The notes under the pieces are model-generated. The model made no database searches. It saw only the letters and a list, made by a program, of their open reading frames with translations, and was not told the DNA's origin. A stretch of DNA of 46,465 nt from Gammaproteobacteria bacterium. GTDB lineage: Bacteria > Pseudomonadota > Gammaproteobacteria > Pseudomonadales > Azotimanducaceae. Where the stretch lies: assembly GCA_026706665.1 (NCBI GenBank), contig JAPOYI010000190.1:1-46465 (forward strand). Reading direction: 5' to 3'. The translations under genes and the position numbers were made by a program. Of the stretch, positions 15,854-23,830 are shown piece after piece (position 1 is the stretch's first letter; the number at the start of each line of letters is the position of its first letter).

Positions 15854-16140
15854 ATCAGCGTCTACCTCACACGCTGCTGGTGGATGAACGTACGCCCGAC
15901 CTGTTCACACCTATGTCCGCGTGCAGCACTCACGTTCCCGTTTCAACGTCCGCAGAACGTCGTCATGAAGTTGGGTTGAACGTAGTTGATCGCGGCCTTC
16001 ACGTCACATCCCCTTCTCGGAATCTTGTACGACGTATTTTGACCAGTGCTGTATAAAAAAACAATAGTTTTTGTTGCTTGGATTCGCGATCGTCTTTCGA
16101 GTTGCGAATATCGCGCCCACAGAACTTCGATCCTACCTTC
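15854..16140. other. Gene-free, partly AT-rich segment upstream of the methyltransferase
   Basis: No convincing gene. Positions 16045-16085 are strikingly AT-rich for this genome and contain AAAAAC / GTTTTT around AATA (about 16055-16070). This stretch could hold the methyltransferase promoter or be the edge of an acquired segment. On its right the sequence passes abruptly into the very GC-rich transposase mosaic. Confidence 0.5.
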
Positions 16141-16500
16141 TGCGGTGCAGGTGCACCAGCAAGGCTGCACCTGGTCGCGAACAACAGCCGGTTCCTGATC
16201 CTGCGGCGGGCGCCGAATCCGGGTTCGCGGGTGCTGGCGCTGTGCGAGCGGCGCCTGGCGGCGGACTGGCCGGAGCGCTTCGGCCATCCGCTGCTGCTGC
16301 TGGAGACGTTCGTCGACCCGGCGCGCCACCGCGGCGCGGTGTGCCGCGCCGCGAACTGGACCCGCGTCGGCCGCACGCGCGGCTTCCGGCGCGTGCGCGG
16401 AGGCTACGGCGCCGCGCCGGGCGGGCCCAAGCTGGTGTTCGTCCGGCCCCTGGTTCCCGACGCGCGGGCGCGCCTGACGCGGTCCCCGCTCAATCCCATC
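16141..16500 (+). pseudogene. DUF4338 (DruA-like) C-terminal fragment
   Basis: The frame reads ARLHLVANNSRFLILRRAPN, ALCERRLAADWPERFGHPLL, LLETFVDPARHRGAVCRAAN and WTRVGRTRGFRR. This is the C-terminal half of DUF4338, the domain of Druantia protein DruA and of many transposon-associated proteins. The N-terminal half (about 150 residues) is missing; homology starts near 16141. The frame stays open into the ISAs1-like transposase start at 16525 without a stop. GC content is markedly above the neighbours. Confidence 0.7.
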
Positions 16501-16524
16501 GACCGACACGGAGGACCGAAAGCC

Positions 16525-16833
16525 ATGATCCCGGCCGACACCATGCGTTCCCTGCCCGACTGCTTCCTCGACATCGACGACCCGCGCCGCCGCCAGGGCC
16601 GCCGCCATCCGCTGCCCGTCGTGCTCGCCATCGCCGCGGGCGCCACGCTGTGCGGCGCGCGCGGCTACAAGGCCATGGCCGAGTGGGCCGCCGACCTGTC
16701 CCCGCGCGCCCGCGAGCGGTTCCGATGCCGACACCGCGGCGGGCGCCACGAGGTGCCCAGCGAGTACGTCATCCGCGACGTCCTTGTGCGCGTCGATCCC
16801 GACCAGCTCGACCGCGCCCTGCGGCGCTTCCGC
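16525..16833 (+). mobile_element. ISAs1-family transposase, N-terminal fragment
   Basis: ATG at 16525 with GGAGG at 16510-16514. The product reads LPDCFLDIDDPRRRQGRRHP, LPVVLAIAAGATLCGARGYK, AMAEWAADL, VPSEYVIRDVLVRVDPDQLD. This is the characteristic DDE_Tnp_1-associated N-terminal domain of ISAs1 transposases. Homology stops near 16833, before any DDE catalytic residue, so about 250 residues are missing. The sequence then turns into a transposase fragment of the opposite strand. No terminal inverted repeats were identified. Confidence 0.75.
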
Positions 16834-16844
16834 GCCGCCGCCGC

Positions 16845-16970
16845 CGCCAGCTCCTTCGGCAGCCGACCCTGGTGCGTGCCGAACGCCCGCTCCGAGCGGC
16901 CCCGCGCCTCCGGCGAGTACGCCGGGATCATCTCGATCCCGAGCCGCGCCATGGCGCGGCCCAACACGTT
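16845..16970 (-). mobile_element. IS481/ISNCY-type transposase fragment (integrase core)
   Basis: On the minus strand the frame reads NVLGRAMARLGIEMIPAYSP, EARGRSERAFGTHQGRLPKE, then LAAA. This is the rve integrase-core segment around the last catalytic Glu (RSERAFGT). Only about 42 residues are recognisable; both flanks are unrelated. It abuts the ISAs1 fragment tail to tail, so at least two elements have been inserted and eroded here. Confidence 0.65.
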
Positions 16971-16990
16971 ACACAGCGGTATGTGGATTG

Positions 16991-17019
16991 GTGTTGCGTC
17001 GCCCGCGGGGCGGTAGAAT
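16991..17019 (+). promoter_or_regulatory. Possible promoter of the acyl-CoA dehydrogenase gene
   Basis: TAGAAT at 17014-17019 matches the sigma-70 -10 box at 5 of 6 positions and lies 31 nt before the ATG at 17051. The -35 region (GTGTTG, 16991-16996, 17 nt spacer) is poor. It sits just outside the transposase debris. Confidence 0.3.
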
Positions 17020-17050
17020 GGTCCATCCACTCCAATCACGAGGACAAGCC

Positions 17051-18316
17051 ATGGCCGAAGCCGCGACCGCGGACGTAGACGCCGACCTGAACAACCTGAC
17101 GATGAGCGAAGAGGCGCAACCCTTGCTTGACGCCGTAAGGCGGTTCATCGAGGAGGAAGTCAACCCTCAGACGCCGGCGTATTTCGAAGCCGCCGGCGAA
17201 CACGGAGACCGGTGGAGCCTGTCTCCGCGACAGGAAGAGATACTCGGTGGCCTGAAGCGGGAGGCGAAGTCCCGCGGGTTGTGGAACTTCTTCCTGCCCG
17301 ACGCGGAGACGGGCGAGGGGCTGAAGAACCTCGACTACGCGTATATCGCGGCGGAACTCGGCAAGAGCCCGCTTTCCTCCGAGTGCCTGAACTGCAGCGC
17401 GCCGGATACCGGCAACATGGAAGTACTTGAGCGCTATGCGACGCCAGAGCAGAAGGAAAAGTGGCTTGAACCGCTGCTGAATGGAGAAATCCGCTCGTGT
17501 TTCGGCATGACCGAGCCGAACCTGGCGTCATCGGATGCGAAGAACATCGGCACCCGCGCGCGGCTCGACGGGGACGAATGGGTCATCGACGGCGAGAAGT
17601 ACTACATCTCCGGCGCCGGGGACAAGCGCTGCAAGATCATGATCTGCATGGTCAAGACCAGCCCGGACGCGGCGCCCCACCGGCAGCAGTCGCAGATCCT
17701 GGTGCCGATGGATACGCCGGGCGTGAACGTCATCGAGCCCATGACGGTCTTCGGCCATGACGACGCGCCCCACGGCCACATGCACATCATGCTGGAGGAC
17801 GTCCGCGTGCCGAAGGAGAACTGCCTCCTGGGCGAAGGCCGCGGTTTCGAGATTTCTCAGGCCCGGCTTGGCCCCGGGCGGATTCACCATTGCATGCGGT
17901 CCATCGGCCAGGCGGAGCGGGCGCTCGACCTGCTCGTGCGCCGCGGCGTTTCCCGCGAGGCGTTCGGCCGCCCGATCCTGCAGTTGGGCAAGAACATCGA
18001 ACTCGTGTCCCGCGCGCGCATCGACATCGAGGCGATGCGCCTGATGGTGCTGAAGGCCGCGAAGGCGATGGACGTGCTGGGCAACCGCGAAGCCCGGGTC
18101 TGGGTGCATATGGTCAAGGCCATGGTGCCGGAGCGGGTGTGCCAGATCATCGACCAGGCAATCCAGCTACACGGCGCCACGGGCGTCTCGCAGTGGACGC
18201 CGCTTGCGGGCATGTACACGGGACAGCGGACCTTGCGGATCGCGGACGGCCCGGACGAAGTGCATCACCTCGTCGTCGGCCGGGCGGAAATGCACAAGTA
18301 CCAGGGGACCGCCTGA
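17051..18316 (+). CDS. Acyl-CoA dehydrogenase (ACAD11-like)
   Basis: FAD-dependent alpha,beta-dehydrogenation of an acyl-CoA in fatty-acid or branched-chain catabolism. The 421 aa product has the N-terminal helical domain, the middle beta-domain (IRSCFGMTEPNLASSDAKNI, then DGEKYYISGAGD), and the C-terminal helical domain (GPGRIHHCMRSIGQAERALD, REAFGRPILQLGKNIE). It ends with IQLHGATGVSQWTPLAG and RIADGPDEVHH. The DGPDEVH ending is typical of the ACAD10/11 subgroup. The ATG at 17051 has GAGGAC about 7 nt upstream. An open frame extends back to 16784, but that part lies in transposase debris and is not coding. Chain-length specificity cannot be read. Confidence 0.92.
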   Translation: MAEAATADVDADLNNLTMSEEAQPLLDAVRRFIEEEVNPQTPAYFEAAGEHGDRWSLSPRQEEILGGLKREAKSRGLWNFFLPDAETGEGLKNLDYAYIAAELGKSPLSSECLNCSAPDTGNMEVLERYATPEQKEKWLEPLLNGEIRSCFGMTEPNLASSDAKNIGTRARLDGDEWVIDGEKYYISGAGDKRCKIMICMVKTSPDAAPHRQQSQILVPMDTPGVNVIEPMTVFGHDDAPHGHMHIMLEDVRVPKENCLLGEGRGFEISQARLGPGRIHHCMRSIGQAERALDLLVRRGVSREAFGRPILQLGKNIELVSRARIDIEAMRLMVLKAAKAMDVLGNREARVWVHMVKAMVPERVCQIIDQAIQLHGATGVSQWTPLAGMYTGQRTLRIADGPDEVHHLVVGRAEMHKYQGTA

Positions 18317-18350
18317 ACGGCAATGCGGCGATGCGCGGGGTTTCGCGTCC

Positions 18351-18426
18351 TGGTGGAGCCGGGGGGGTTCGAACCCCCGACCTCGACATTGCGAACGTCG
18401 CGCTCTCCCAACTGAGCTACGGCCCC
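18351..18426 (-). tRNA. tRNA-Ala(CGC)
   Basis: 76 nt with CCA encoded. On the minus strand: acceptor GGGGCCG / CGGCTCC, D arm GCTC-AGTTGGGA-GAGC, anticodon stem CGACG / TGTCG with loop TTCGCAA (anticodon CGC, reading GCG), variable AGGTC, and T arm GGGGG-TTCGAAC-CCCCC. The third acceptor pair is G3:U70, the alanine identity element, which confirms the assignment. No integrase gene or direct repeat was seen beside it. Confidence 0.97.
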
Positions 18427-18509
18427 GATCTGGACGAAAGGTCTTGAGGACTGCGGGATTTTGCCGGAATGCCCGGTAAGAATCCAACACACGAGGGGTG
18501 CGGCAGGCG

Positions 18510-18971
18510 ATGAAAAAGGGAATCACCTTCGGCGCCTTCGACCTGTTCCACGCGGGCCACGTCATGATGATGCGGGAGGCGAAGACCGTCTGCGACTACC
18601 TCATCGTCGGCCTGCAAAGCGATCCCTCCATCGACCGGCCGCAGAAGAACCGGCCCGTACAGAGCATCGTCGAACGCCACATACAGGTCTCGGCGTGCCG
18701 CCATGTCGACGAGATCATCGTCTACGGCACCGAAGCGCAGCTGCTCGACATTCTCGAACACGTCGACTGGGACGTGCGAATCCTGGGCGAGGAGTACCGG
18801 GACAGGGATTTCACCGGACGCGAGGAAACGCTGAGCCGCTGCTACTTCAACCAGCGCCCCCACACGTTCTCAAGCACGGAGCTGCGAGACCGTGTGGCGG
18901 CGCGCTCGGTCGATTCTGGTCAGGGTCACTTTGCGGATGCCGTAGACGCGGCAAATCCGAAAGGTTGCTAG
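18510..18971 (+). CDS. Cytidylyltransferase-like (TagD/glycerol-3-phosphate type) protein
   Basis: A 153 aa nucleotidyltransferase of the HxGH class. GAFDLFHAGHVMMMREA carries the nucleotide-binding HAGH, and FSSTELRDRV corresponds to the SSTxIR motif closing the active site. DYLIVGLQSDPSI is the second Rossmann strand. The nearest types transfer CMP to glycerol-3-phosphate or a related sugar-phosphate, but phosphopantetheine- and ethanolamine-phosphate-type relatives share these motifs, so the substrate is unassigned. The ATG at 18510 gives the natural beta-strand start; a GTG at 18498 is also in frame. It is divergent from tRNA-Ala, and the C-terminal 20 residues look unstructured. Confidence 0.85.
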   Translation: MKKGITFGAFDLFHAGHVMMMREAKTVCDYLIVGLQSDPSIDRPQKNRPVQSIVERHIQVSACRHVDEIIVYGTEAQLLDILEHVDWDVRILGEEYRDRDFTGREETLSRCYFNQRPHTFSSTELRDRVAARSVDSGQGHFADAVDAANPKGC

Positions 18972-19003
18972 ACTGTGGCGATTTCGACTGCAGTGCGTGA
19001 ACG

Positions 19004-19612
19004 ATGATGCAAGCGGAAACTTCCCAGGAGGCGTTGAATGCCCTTGTCTGCGGCGCCTTGCCTCGACAAGGCTGCTGGGGACAAGAACAATATCTCTGGC
19101 TGACGGATCGTACCCGGCGTCTTGTCGAATTCACCGATGGCTGCGTCGAGGAGTTGCCCGTGCCCACCGTCATGCACCAAGCCATTCTTGTCTTCCTCAC
19201 GCGACTGTTTGCCGCCTATCTCGAACCGCGAGGCGGGTTTGCGTTGTTCGCGGGTTTGCGGGTGCGGACCGGTGAGGGCAGATTTCGCGAACCGGACTTG
19301 GCAGTGCTTCTTGATCGTTCGGATCCCCGCAACCAACCACGCTACTGGCTAGGTGCCGACCTGGTACTGGAGGTGGTCAGCGAGGACGATCCGAACCGTG
19401 ACCTCGTGGTCAAACGCGCCGAGTACGCTACGGCAGGCATCAACGAATACTGGATCGTCGATCCGCACGTGGACACCATCACTGTGCTTGTGCTCGCTGG
19501 GACCGAGTACGTGGAACATGGCGTTTTCCGCCTTGGCGATACGGCTACATCGCCGATGCTGGACGGATTCACCCTTGACGTGACCGCGATGTTCGACTAT
19601 GGGCAAGGCTGA
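19004..19612 (+). CDS. Uma2 family (DUF820) endonuclease-like protein
   Basis: A 202 aa protein with the Uma2/DUF820 fold, a PD-(D/E)XK nuclease-like family of unproven role. Landmarks are VEFTDGCVEELPVPTVMHQA, REPDLAVLLD (Asp of the core), GADLVLEVVSEDD (Glu), and KRAEYATAGINEYWIVDP, carrying the Lys and the family hallmark YxxxGIxEYWIVDP. The catalytic-type residues appear intact. Uma2 genes are usually multicopy in cyanobacteria, Chloroflexi and Planctomycetes; a single copy here suggests acquisition, though base composition is not unusual. ATGATG at 19004 gives two equivalent starts. No operon partner. Confidence 0.87.
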   Translation: MMQAETSQEALNALVCGALPRQGCWGQEQYLWLTDRTRRLVEFTDGCVEELPVPTVMHQAILVFLTRLFAAYLEPRGGFALFAGLRVRTGEGRFREPDLAVLLDRSDPRNQPRYWLGADLVLEVVSEDDPNRDLVVKRAEYATAGINEYWIVDPHVDTITVLVLAGTEYVEHGVFRLGDTATSPMLDGFTLDVTAMFDYGQG

Positions 19613-19731
19613 CGGATCTGGATGGTCCAACCTGTCCTGTCCGGCGGGACGAAACCCCTACTGGAGGCGTGACCGACCGCGAGAAGTCGTCCGCGTCCGA
19701 TGGTCCTCAAGGGAACGCCCCGAGGAGCGCC

Positions 19732-20709
19732 ATGGCGGTTGACATCGAAAGTGTCCCCGTAAGGGTCGAGCGCCGGCTCGATGCGCCGATCATCGATGCT
19801 TCCACCCATCCCAGCATCGGTGCCAACATCCAGGGGCCGTCACTCACTCGCGCGCCGGACTGGCTGGAATCTCCCTTGGGCCGGTACTACCTCTATTTCG
19901 CCGACCACAAGGGAAGCTATATCCGGCTCGCCTTCGCCGACGCCCTGAAGGGCCCCTGGAACGTCCACGCGCCAGGCAGCCTGCAACTCGAAGAATCACA
20001 CTTTCCCACCGTGCATCCCGAGGTGCCGCCCGCCATGCGCGACAGATTGGGGGCGCGGACTCCTCGGGGTCTCGATCCCCTTCGCGAGGCCACCGCGCCG
20101 CACATCGCGTCGCCGGACGTGCATGTGGACGATGCCGCGCGATCGATCATCATGTACTTTCACGGCCTCGAAGGTCCCGGGCACCAGGTCAGCCGCGTCG
20201 CGACTTCGCGCGACGGCATCCACTTCGAAGCGCGGCCCGAGGTGCTCGGCAGGTCCTACATGCGCGTGTTCCAACATGACGGCATGACGTACGCGATGGC
20301 GATGCCGGGCAGGTTCTACCGCTCCCGCGACGGGTTCACCGGCTTTGAAGAAGGGCCGCTGCTGTTCAACGCCAGCATGCGCCATGCGGCGTTGTTGAAA
20401 CGTGGACCGACGCTCTACGTATTCTGGACGCAGGTGGGGGACGCGCCGGAACGGATTCTACTGAGCACGGTGGATCTCACGGAAGACTGGAAGCGTTGGA
20501 AGGATGCGGGAGCCAGGGAAGTGCTGCGTCCGGAACGCGTCTGGGAAGGTGCCCGCGCGCCGGTCGAGCCGTCTGTGCGTGGTCCCGTGTACAGTCAGGT
20601 CAATCAGCTTCGCGATCCGGCGATCTACGTGGAGGGGGACCGGGTGTTCCTGTTGTACGCGGTCGCGGGCGAGAGCGGCATCGCGCTGGCGGAAGTCTTG
20701 ATCGGTTGA
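19732..20709 (+). CDS. Five-bladed beta-propeller glycosidase-like protein
   Basis: A 325 aa protein rich in repeating propeller blades: APDWLESPLGRYYLYFADHK, GPWNVHAPG, SPDVHVDDAARSIIMYFHG, RVATSRDGIHFE, GRFYRSRDGFTGFEEGP, LYVFWTQVGDAPERILLSTV and RDPAIYVEGDRVFLLYAVAG. The pattern resembles GH43/GH130-like proteins and predicted arabinanases, but I cannot fix the three acidic catalytic residues. No signal peptide, so it is probably cytoplasmic. The ATG at 19732 has GAGGAG at 19722-19727; a frame from 19669 would add 21 low-complexity residues. Substrate unknown. Confidence 0.75.
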   Translation: MAVDIESVPVRVERRLDAPIIDASTHPSIGANIQGPSLTRAPDWLESPLGRYYLYFADHKGSYIRLAFADALKGPWNVHAPGSLQLEESHFPTVHPEVPPAMRDRLGARTPRGLDPLREATAPHIASPDVHVDDAARSIIMYFHGLEGPGHQVSRVATSRDGIHFEARPEVLGRSYMRVFQHDGMTYAMAMPGRFYRSRDGFTGFEEGPLLFNASMRHAALLKRGPTLYVFWTQVGDAPERILLSTVDLTEDWKRWKDAGAREVLRPERVWEGARAPVEPSVRGPVYSQVNQLRDPAIYVEGDRVFLLYAVAGESGIALAEVLIG

Positions 20710-21281
20710 TCTGGTTCATGAATCCGAGCGACGCGCCAGCCTGTAACGATGCCCCGCAGTTGTCCGACTTCACGCGCACATTCGGCGTGACTCGCGATCA
20801 GACTGTTCGGTGATGATGCATCACGCGACGGTGTAGACAGTACGGGAAGCGCCTCGACTTCAAGCTGGTCAGGCCGAGGCGCGTTGACGTTGGATCCATG
20901 TCGAAGCCTGCCACGTCTCTTTCGGCATCCAGATCCACGTTGATCCCTTCCGAGACCTCGCGCGTTTCGGTGCCGTTGGCGTCGTGGACGAATCTGTAGG
21001 CCAGGCACTCCACCGGAGGGGTGGGCGATAGGCCGTCGGAGCAATGGGCGTATTTGCGCTCGCAGTAGGTCCGGGCACCGCCCTCGGCGTCGACTTCGTC
21101 ACCAGTGCGTCGCCGTCGTAGGTCAGCGTCTCCCGCGATGAAGTCGTTGACGCCGGCGGAAAGTACCCCGGGGCCGGCCAGATCGGCGACCGCGACATGG
21201 CCTGCGCCTTCGCGCTGGTCACCAGACTCCAGCTACTGCCTGCTATGCTCATATGTTGCCTTGACTGATTCACCACAAGCC
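20710..21281. other. Gene-poor segment with a possible DUF2283-like remnant
   Basis: No intact gene. On the minus strand at about 20897-20968 a frame reads ETREVSEGINVDLDAERDVA, which resembles the C-terminal strand pattern of DUF2283. Its upstream part (YCERKYAHCSDGLSPTPPVE) does not fit, and no start with a Shine-Dalgarno is seen. The rest contains only short overlapping frames without recognisable motifs. It probably represents eroded genes before the GmrSD locus. Confidence 0.35.
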
Positions 21282-23729
21282 ATGCAAGCCCAACACATCG
21301 AGTTCCTGCAACTGCTGAACGGCGATGTCCAGTACATCGTGCCGCGCTGGCAACGGCGATACTGTTGGCAGCAATCAGACATTGAGCGGCTTGTCGAGGA
21401 TTTGCTGGCGATCGCCGATGCGGCTGCGCACTTCACTCATTATGCCGGCGCGCTCCTTACCTTTCCGGAACCGGGCGGCGCGGCCGGCGTGATCAGCATC
21501 ATCCGAGTCGTCGACGGCCAGCAGCGCCTCACGACGGTGAGCATCCTGCTTGCGTGTATCGCCGCGAAGCTCGAACGAGACGGTCCGTGCGGCGAGTGGA
21601 CCGCGGACATCATTCGGGAACGTCGCCTCACGAACCCTCACATGGGAGAACAAAAGCGCCTAAAGCTGCGACTTCAGAGCGGAGATGAAGACGAATATCG
21701 CCGTGGTCTCGAGGGAAATCCCGAAGGAGTCGGTGCCGTTACCCAAGCTTGGCGCATCGTGCGCCGTTTGGTGGACCTGAGCGATACGGCCCGACTGCTG
21801 AGAGGACTCGAGCGGCTTCGAGTGGTCAGCATCGGTCTCGACAGCACGGACGACCCGCAGCAGATTTTCGAGAGCCTGAACGCCACTGGTCGCCCGCTCG
21901 CGGAGAGCGAAAAGGTCAAGAACTGGCTGCTGATCGGGCTGCCGGAAGGAAAGCAGCGGGAACTGCACGATCAATATTGGCGCCAAGTCGAGCGGGTACT
22001 CGGTGCCGAGCACACGACCGAGCCGATCGACATCTTCCTCCGGGACGTGATGCGCTGGCGCACTGGGGAGGTGCAGGGCGGCAACAAAACCTACGAGCAG
22101 CTTCGACGCTGGGCGCTGAAGCGGGGGTATGCGGAGGACCGGCCAGGACTATGCCGTGACCTCGCGAGTCTCGCGAGTCTATATGGTTGCCTGACTGGCG
22201 CCGCAGGCACGTACCCCAACCCTCAGGTGGAGGCGGAAATCAGGCACCTGCGCGAAATGGGGCTGGATGTCCACCGCCCGTTGACGTTGCGACTGCTCGA
22301 CGAGGCTTCGGGGAACGGGCAAACACAGGTCTCCGACGAAGCGTTGTCGAAGGCCGTGGCGGGAATCGGAACTTGGATCACCCGCCTGTGGTTGGCGGAT
22401 CGGTCGACGGCAGGGATGAACAAGGCGGTGGCGGAGCTTGCCCACGGCGTTGGGCCAGATGCAGGAGATGACTATGGGGAGCACTGGCTTGATCGAATAC
22501 GCAGGCTCAGAAACCAACGCATCGGCGTTCCGAGAGACGAAGATGTCCGGGAAGGTGTTCGCGCGCGCAAGGCATACGGGAGCAGTGCCACCCGATCCGC
22601 ATTCGCCGTGCTATGCGAGTTGATGGAAGCGGAACATCCCGGCGAGGCGCCGGCCCGGGACCGCCTTACCGTCGAACACGTGATGCCGCAAAAATTGACC
22701 GAACCATGGAAACGCTATCTTGGAGAAAGTGCGGAAGAAGTGCATCGTCAGCACGGGGACCGGCTCGCGAATCTGACCCTGAGTGGAGACGTCACCAACG
22801 CCAGCATGGGCACAAATGCCTTCACTCATAAGCGGGAGATCTATCGCAAGAGCTCGGTCGGAATGACGAGACGCATCGCGGACGAGGATGTATGGAACGA
22901 GGAGGCGCTTTCTCGACGAGCGCGGGATATCGCCCGCCGGGCCCTCGACCGCTGGCCGTGGCCTGACCCTGGGGACTCCGGCGAGGAGAGTCGGAACAGG
23001 GTGAAGGCGTTCAGGTGGCGAATCGAAGACGATCCTTGGCGCACCGAGGACGTTGGTAGCCAGATGGTCCTCAACGTGGCGGCGGCACTATTGAGTCGAA
23101 ACCCGGAAAACGCAGACACATTGCGCGGTGAAGCGATCAGCACCAACGTTCATCCGGCCAGTCGCTATCCGCCGGGAACTCGCGTCGGGTCCATCGCGCT
23201 ATTCGCCGTACCGGGCAGCGACGAATGGGTGTTGAACCCGTACGAACGAGACTACCCCGCCTATGCGGAGCGATGCCGGAAGCTGGGAGAGCGATGTGGA
23301 GTCACAATCCAGGTCGAACTCGCGTCGGACGGGGCCGACGTGACCGAGCGTTTCTGGAGATTCTTCAAGGACATTGCGGGCGGCGTTCCAGGACAGAAAG
23401 AAAGCTGGCGCGGAGGCAACCAGTGGACGGAGCCCTGCAATGCGTTCGGCGACCGCATCGGTGTCTACGTAGGAAACCCCGATTTGCTCTGGCTCTACGT
23501 TCGGGCGGGCCGTGACAAGTCAGTCGACAATGCGGCAAGAATGCGGCGCTTCTCGCGGATGATTCGCGATGAAATGGCAGACCAAAGGCTCGCAGACAAT
23601 CGGGGCAGCGGGGTTAGGGTTGAACACCCGTGGACGCGAGACAGTGAAGACGAATGGGGCGAAGCTTGCCAGTGGATTCATGATCAATGCGCGAGATTGC
23701 GACTGATTCTGGCGACCCCCCATAATTGA
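21282..23729 (+). CDS. Single-chain GmrSD-type (type IV) restriction enzyme
   Basis: An 815 aa fusion. The N-terminal GmrS/DUF262 domain has IVPRWQRRYCW, VVDGQQRLTTVS (nucleotide-binding DGQQR) and FESLNATGRPLAESEKVKNW. The GmrD/DUF1524 nuclease domain lies at about residues 460-560, with LTVEHVMPQKLTEPWK (HxxP), HGDRLANLTL and NASMGTNAFTHKREIY, together an HNH-type site. A further C-terminal domain of about 230 residues follows (LNPYERDYPAYAERCRKLGE, TERFWRFFKDIAGG, GDRIGVYVGNPDLLWLYVRA), resembling DUF4268-like modules. Enzymes of this class use NTP hydrolysis to cut phage DNA with modified cytosines. All key motifs look intact. The ATG at 21282 is the first giving the canonical N-terminus; no Shine-Dalgarno is obvious. 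Confidence 0.9.
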   Translation: MQAQHIEFLQLLNGDVQYIVPRWQRRYCWQQSDIERLVEDLLAIADAAAHFTHYAGALLTFPEPGGAAGVISIIRVVDGQQRLTTVSILLACIAAKLERDGPCGEWTADIIRERRLTNPHMGEQKRLKLRLQSGDEDEYRRGLEGNPEGVGAVTQAWRIVRRLVDLSDTARLLRGLERLRVVSIGLDSTDDPQQIFESLNATGRPLAESEKVKNWLLIGLPEGKQRELHDQYWRQVERVLGAEHTTEPIDIFLRDVMRWRTGEVQGGNKTYEQLRRWALKRGYAEDRPGLCRDLASLASLYGCLTGAAGTYPNPQVEAEIRHLREMGLDVHRPLTLRLLDEASGNGQTQVSDEALSKAVAGIGTWITRLWLADRSTAGMNKAVAELAHGVGPDAGDDYGEHWLDRIRRLRNQRIGVPRDEDVREGVRARKAYGSSATRSAFAVLCELMEAEHPGEAPARDRLTVEHVMPQKLTEPWKRYLGESAEEVHRQHGDRLANLTLSGDVTNASMGTNAFTHKREIYRKSSVGMTRRIADEDVWNEEALSRRARDIARRALDRWPWPDPGDSGEESRNRVKAFRWRIEDDPWRTEDVGSQMVLNVAAALLSRNPENADTLRGEAISTNVHPASRYPPGTRVGSIALFAVPGSDEWVLNPYERDYPAYAERCRKLGERCGVTIQVELASDGADVTERFWRFFKDIAGGVPGQKESWRGGNQWTEPCNAFGDRIGVYVGNPDLLWLYVRAGRDKSVDNAARMRRFSRMIRDEMADQRLADNRGSGVRVEHPWTRDSEDEWGEACQWIHDQCARLRLILATPHN

Positions 23730-23830
23730 GGACGAAGAACCGCGCAGACGAGCAGAGATGCACGACCGTAGGCGGTCCGCCAGCAACGCCGCCGTTTCGT
23801 ACATTCGGCTGGGAGATCGTACCGCAGCGG

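Noticed and set aside
15943-16749. A minus-strand frame over the transposase mosaic
   Set aside because: It is antisense to the DUF4338 and ISAs1 fragments and has low-complexity composition.
16784-17050. Upstream extension of the acyl-CoA dehydrogenase frame
   Set aside because: It runs through transposase debris; the family N-terminus and Shine-Dalgarno fit the ATG at 17051.
18351-18426. tRNA-Ala as an integration (att) site
   Set aside because: No integrase gene and no repeated tRNA 3' end were seen in the window.
22160-22185. CTCGCGAGT tandem repeat
   Set aside because: It is two copies inside the GmrSD coding region that simply encode LASLAS.
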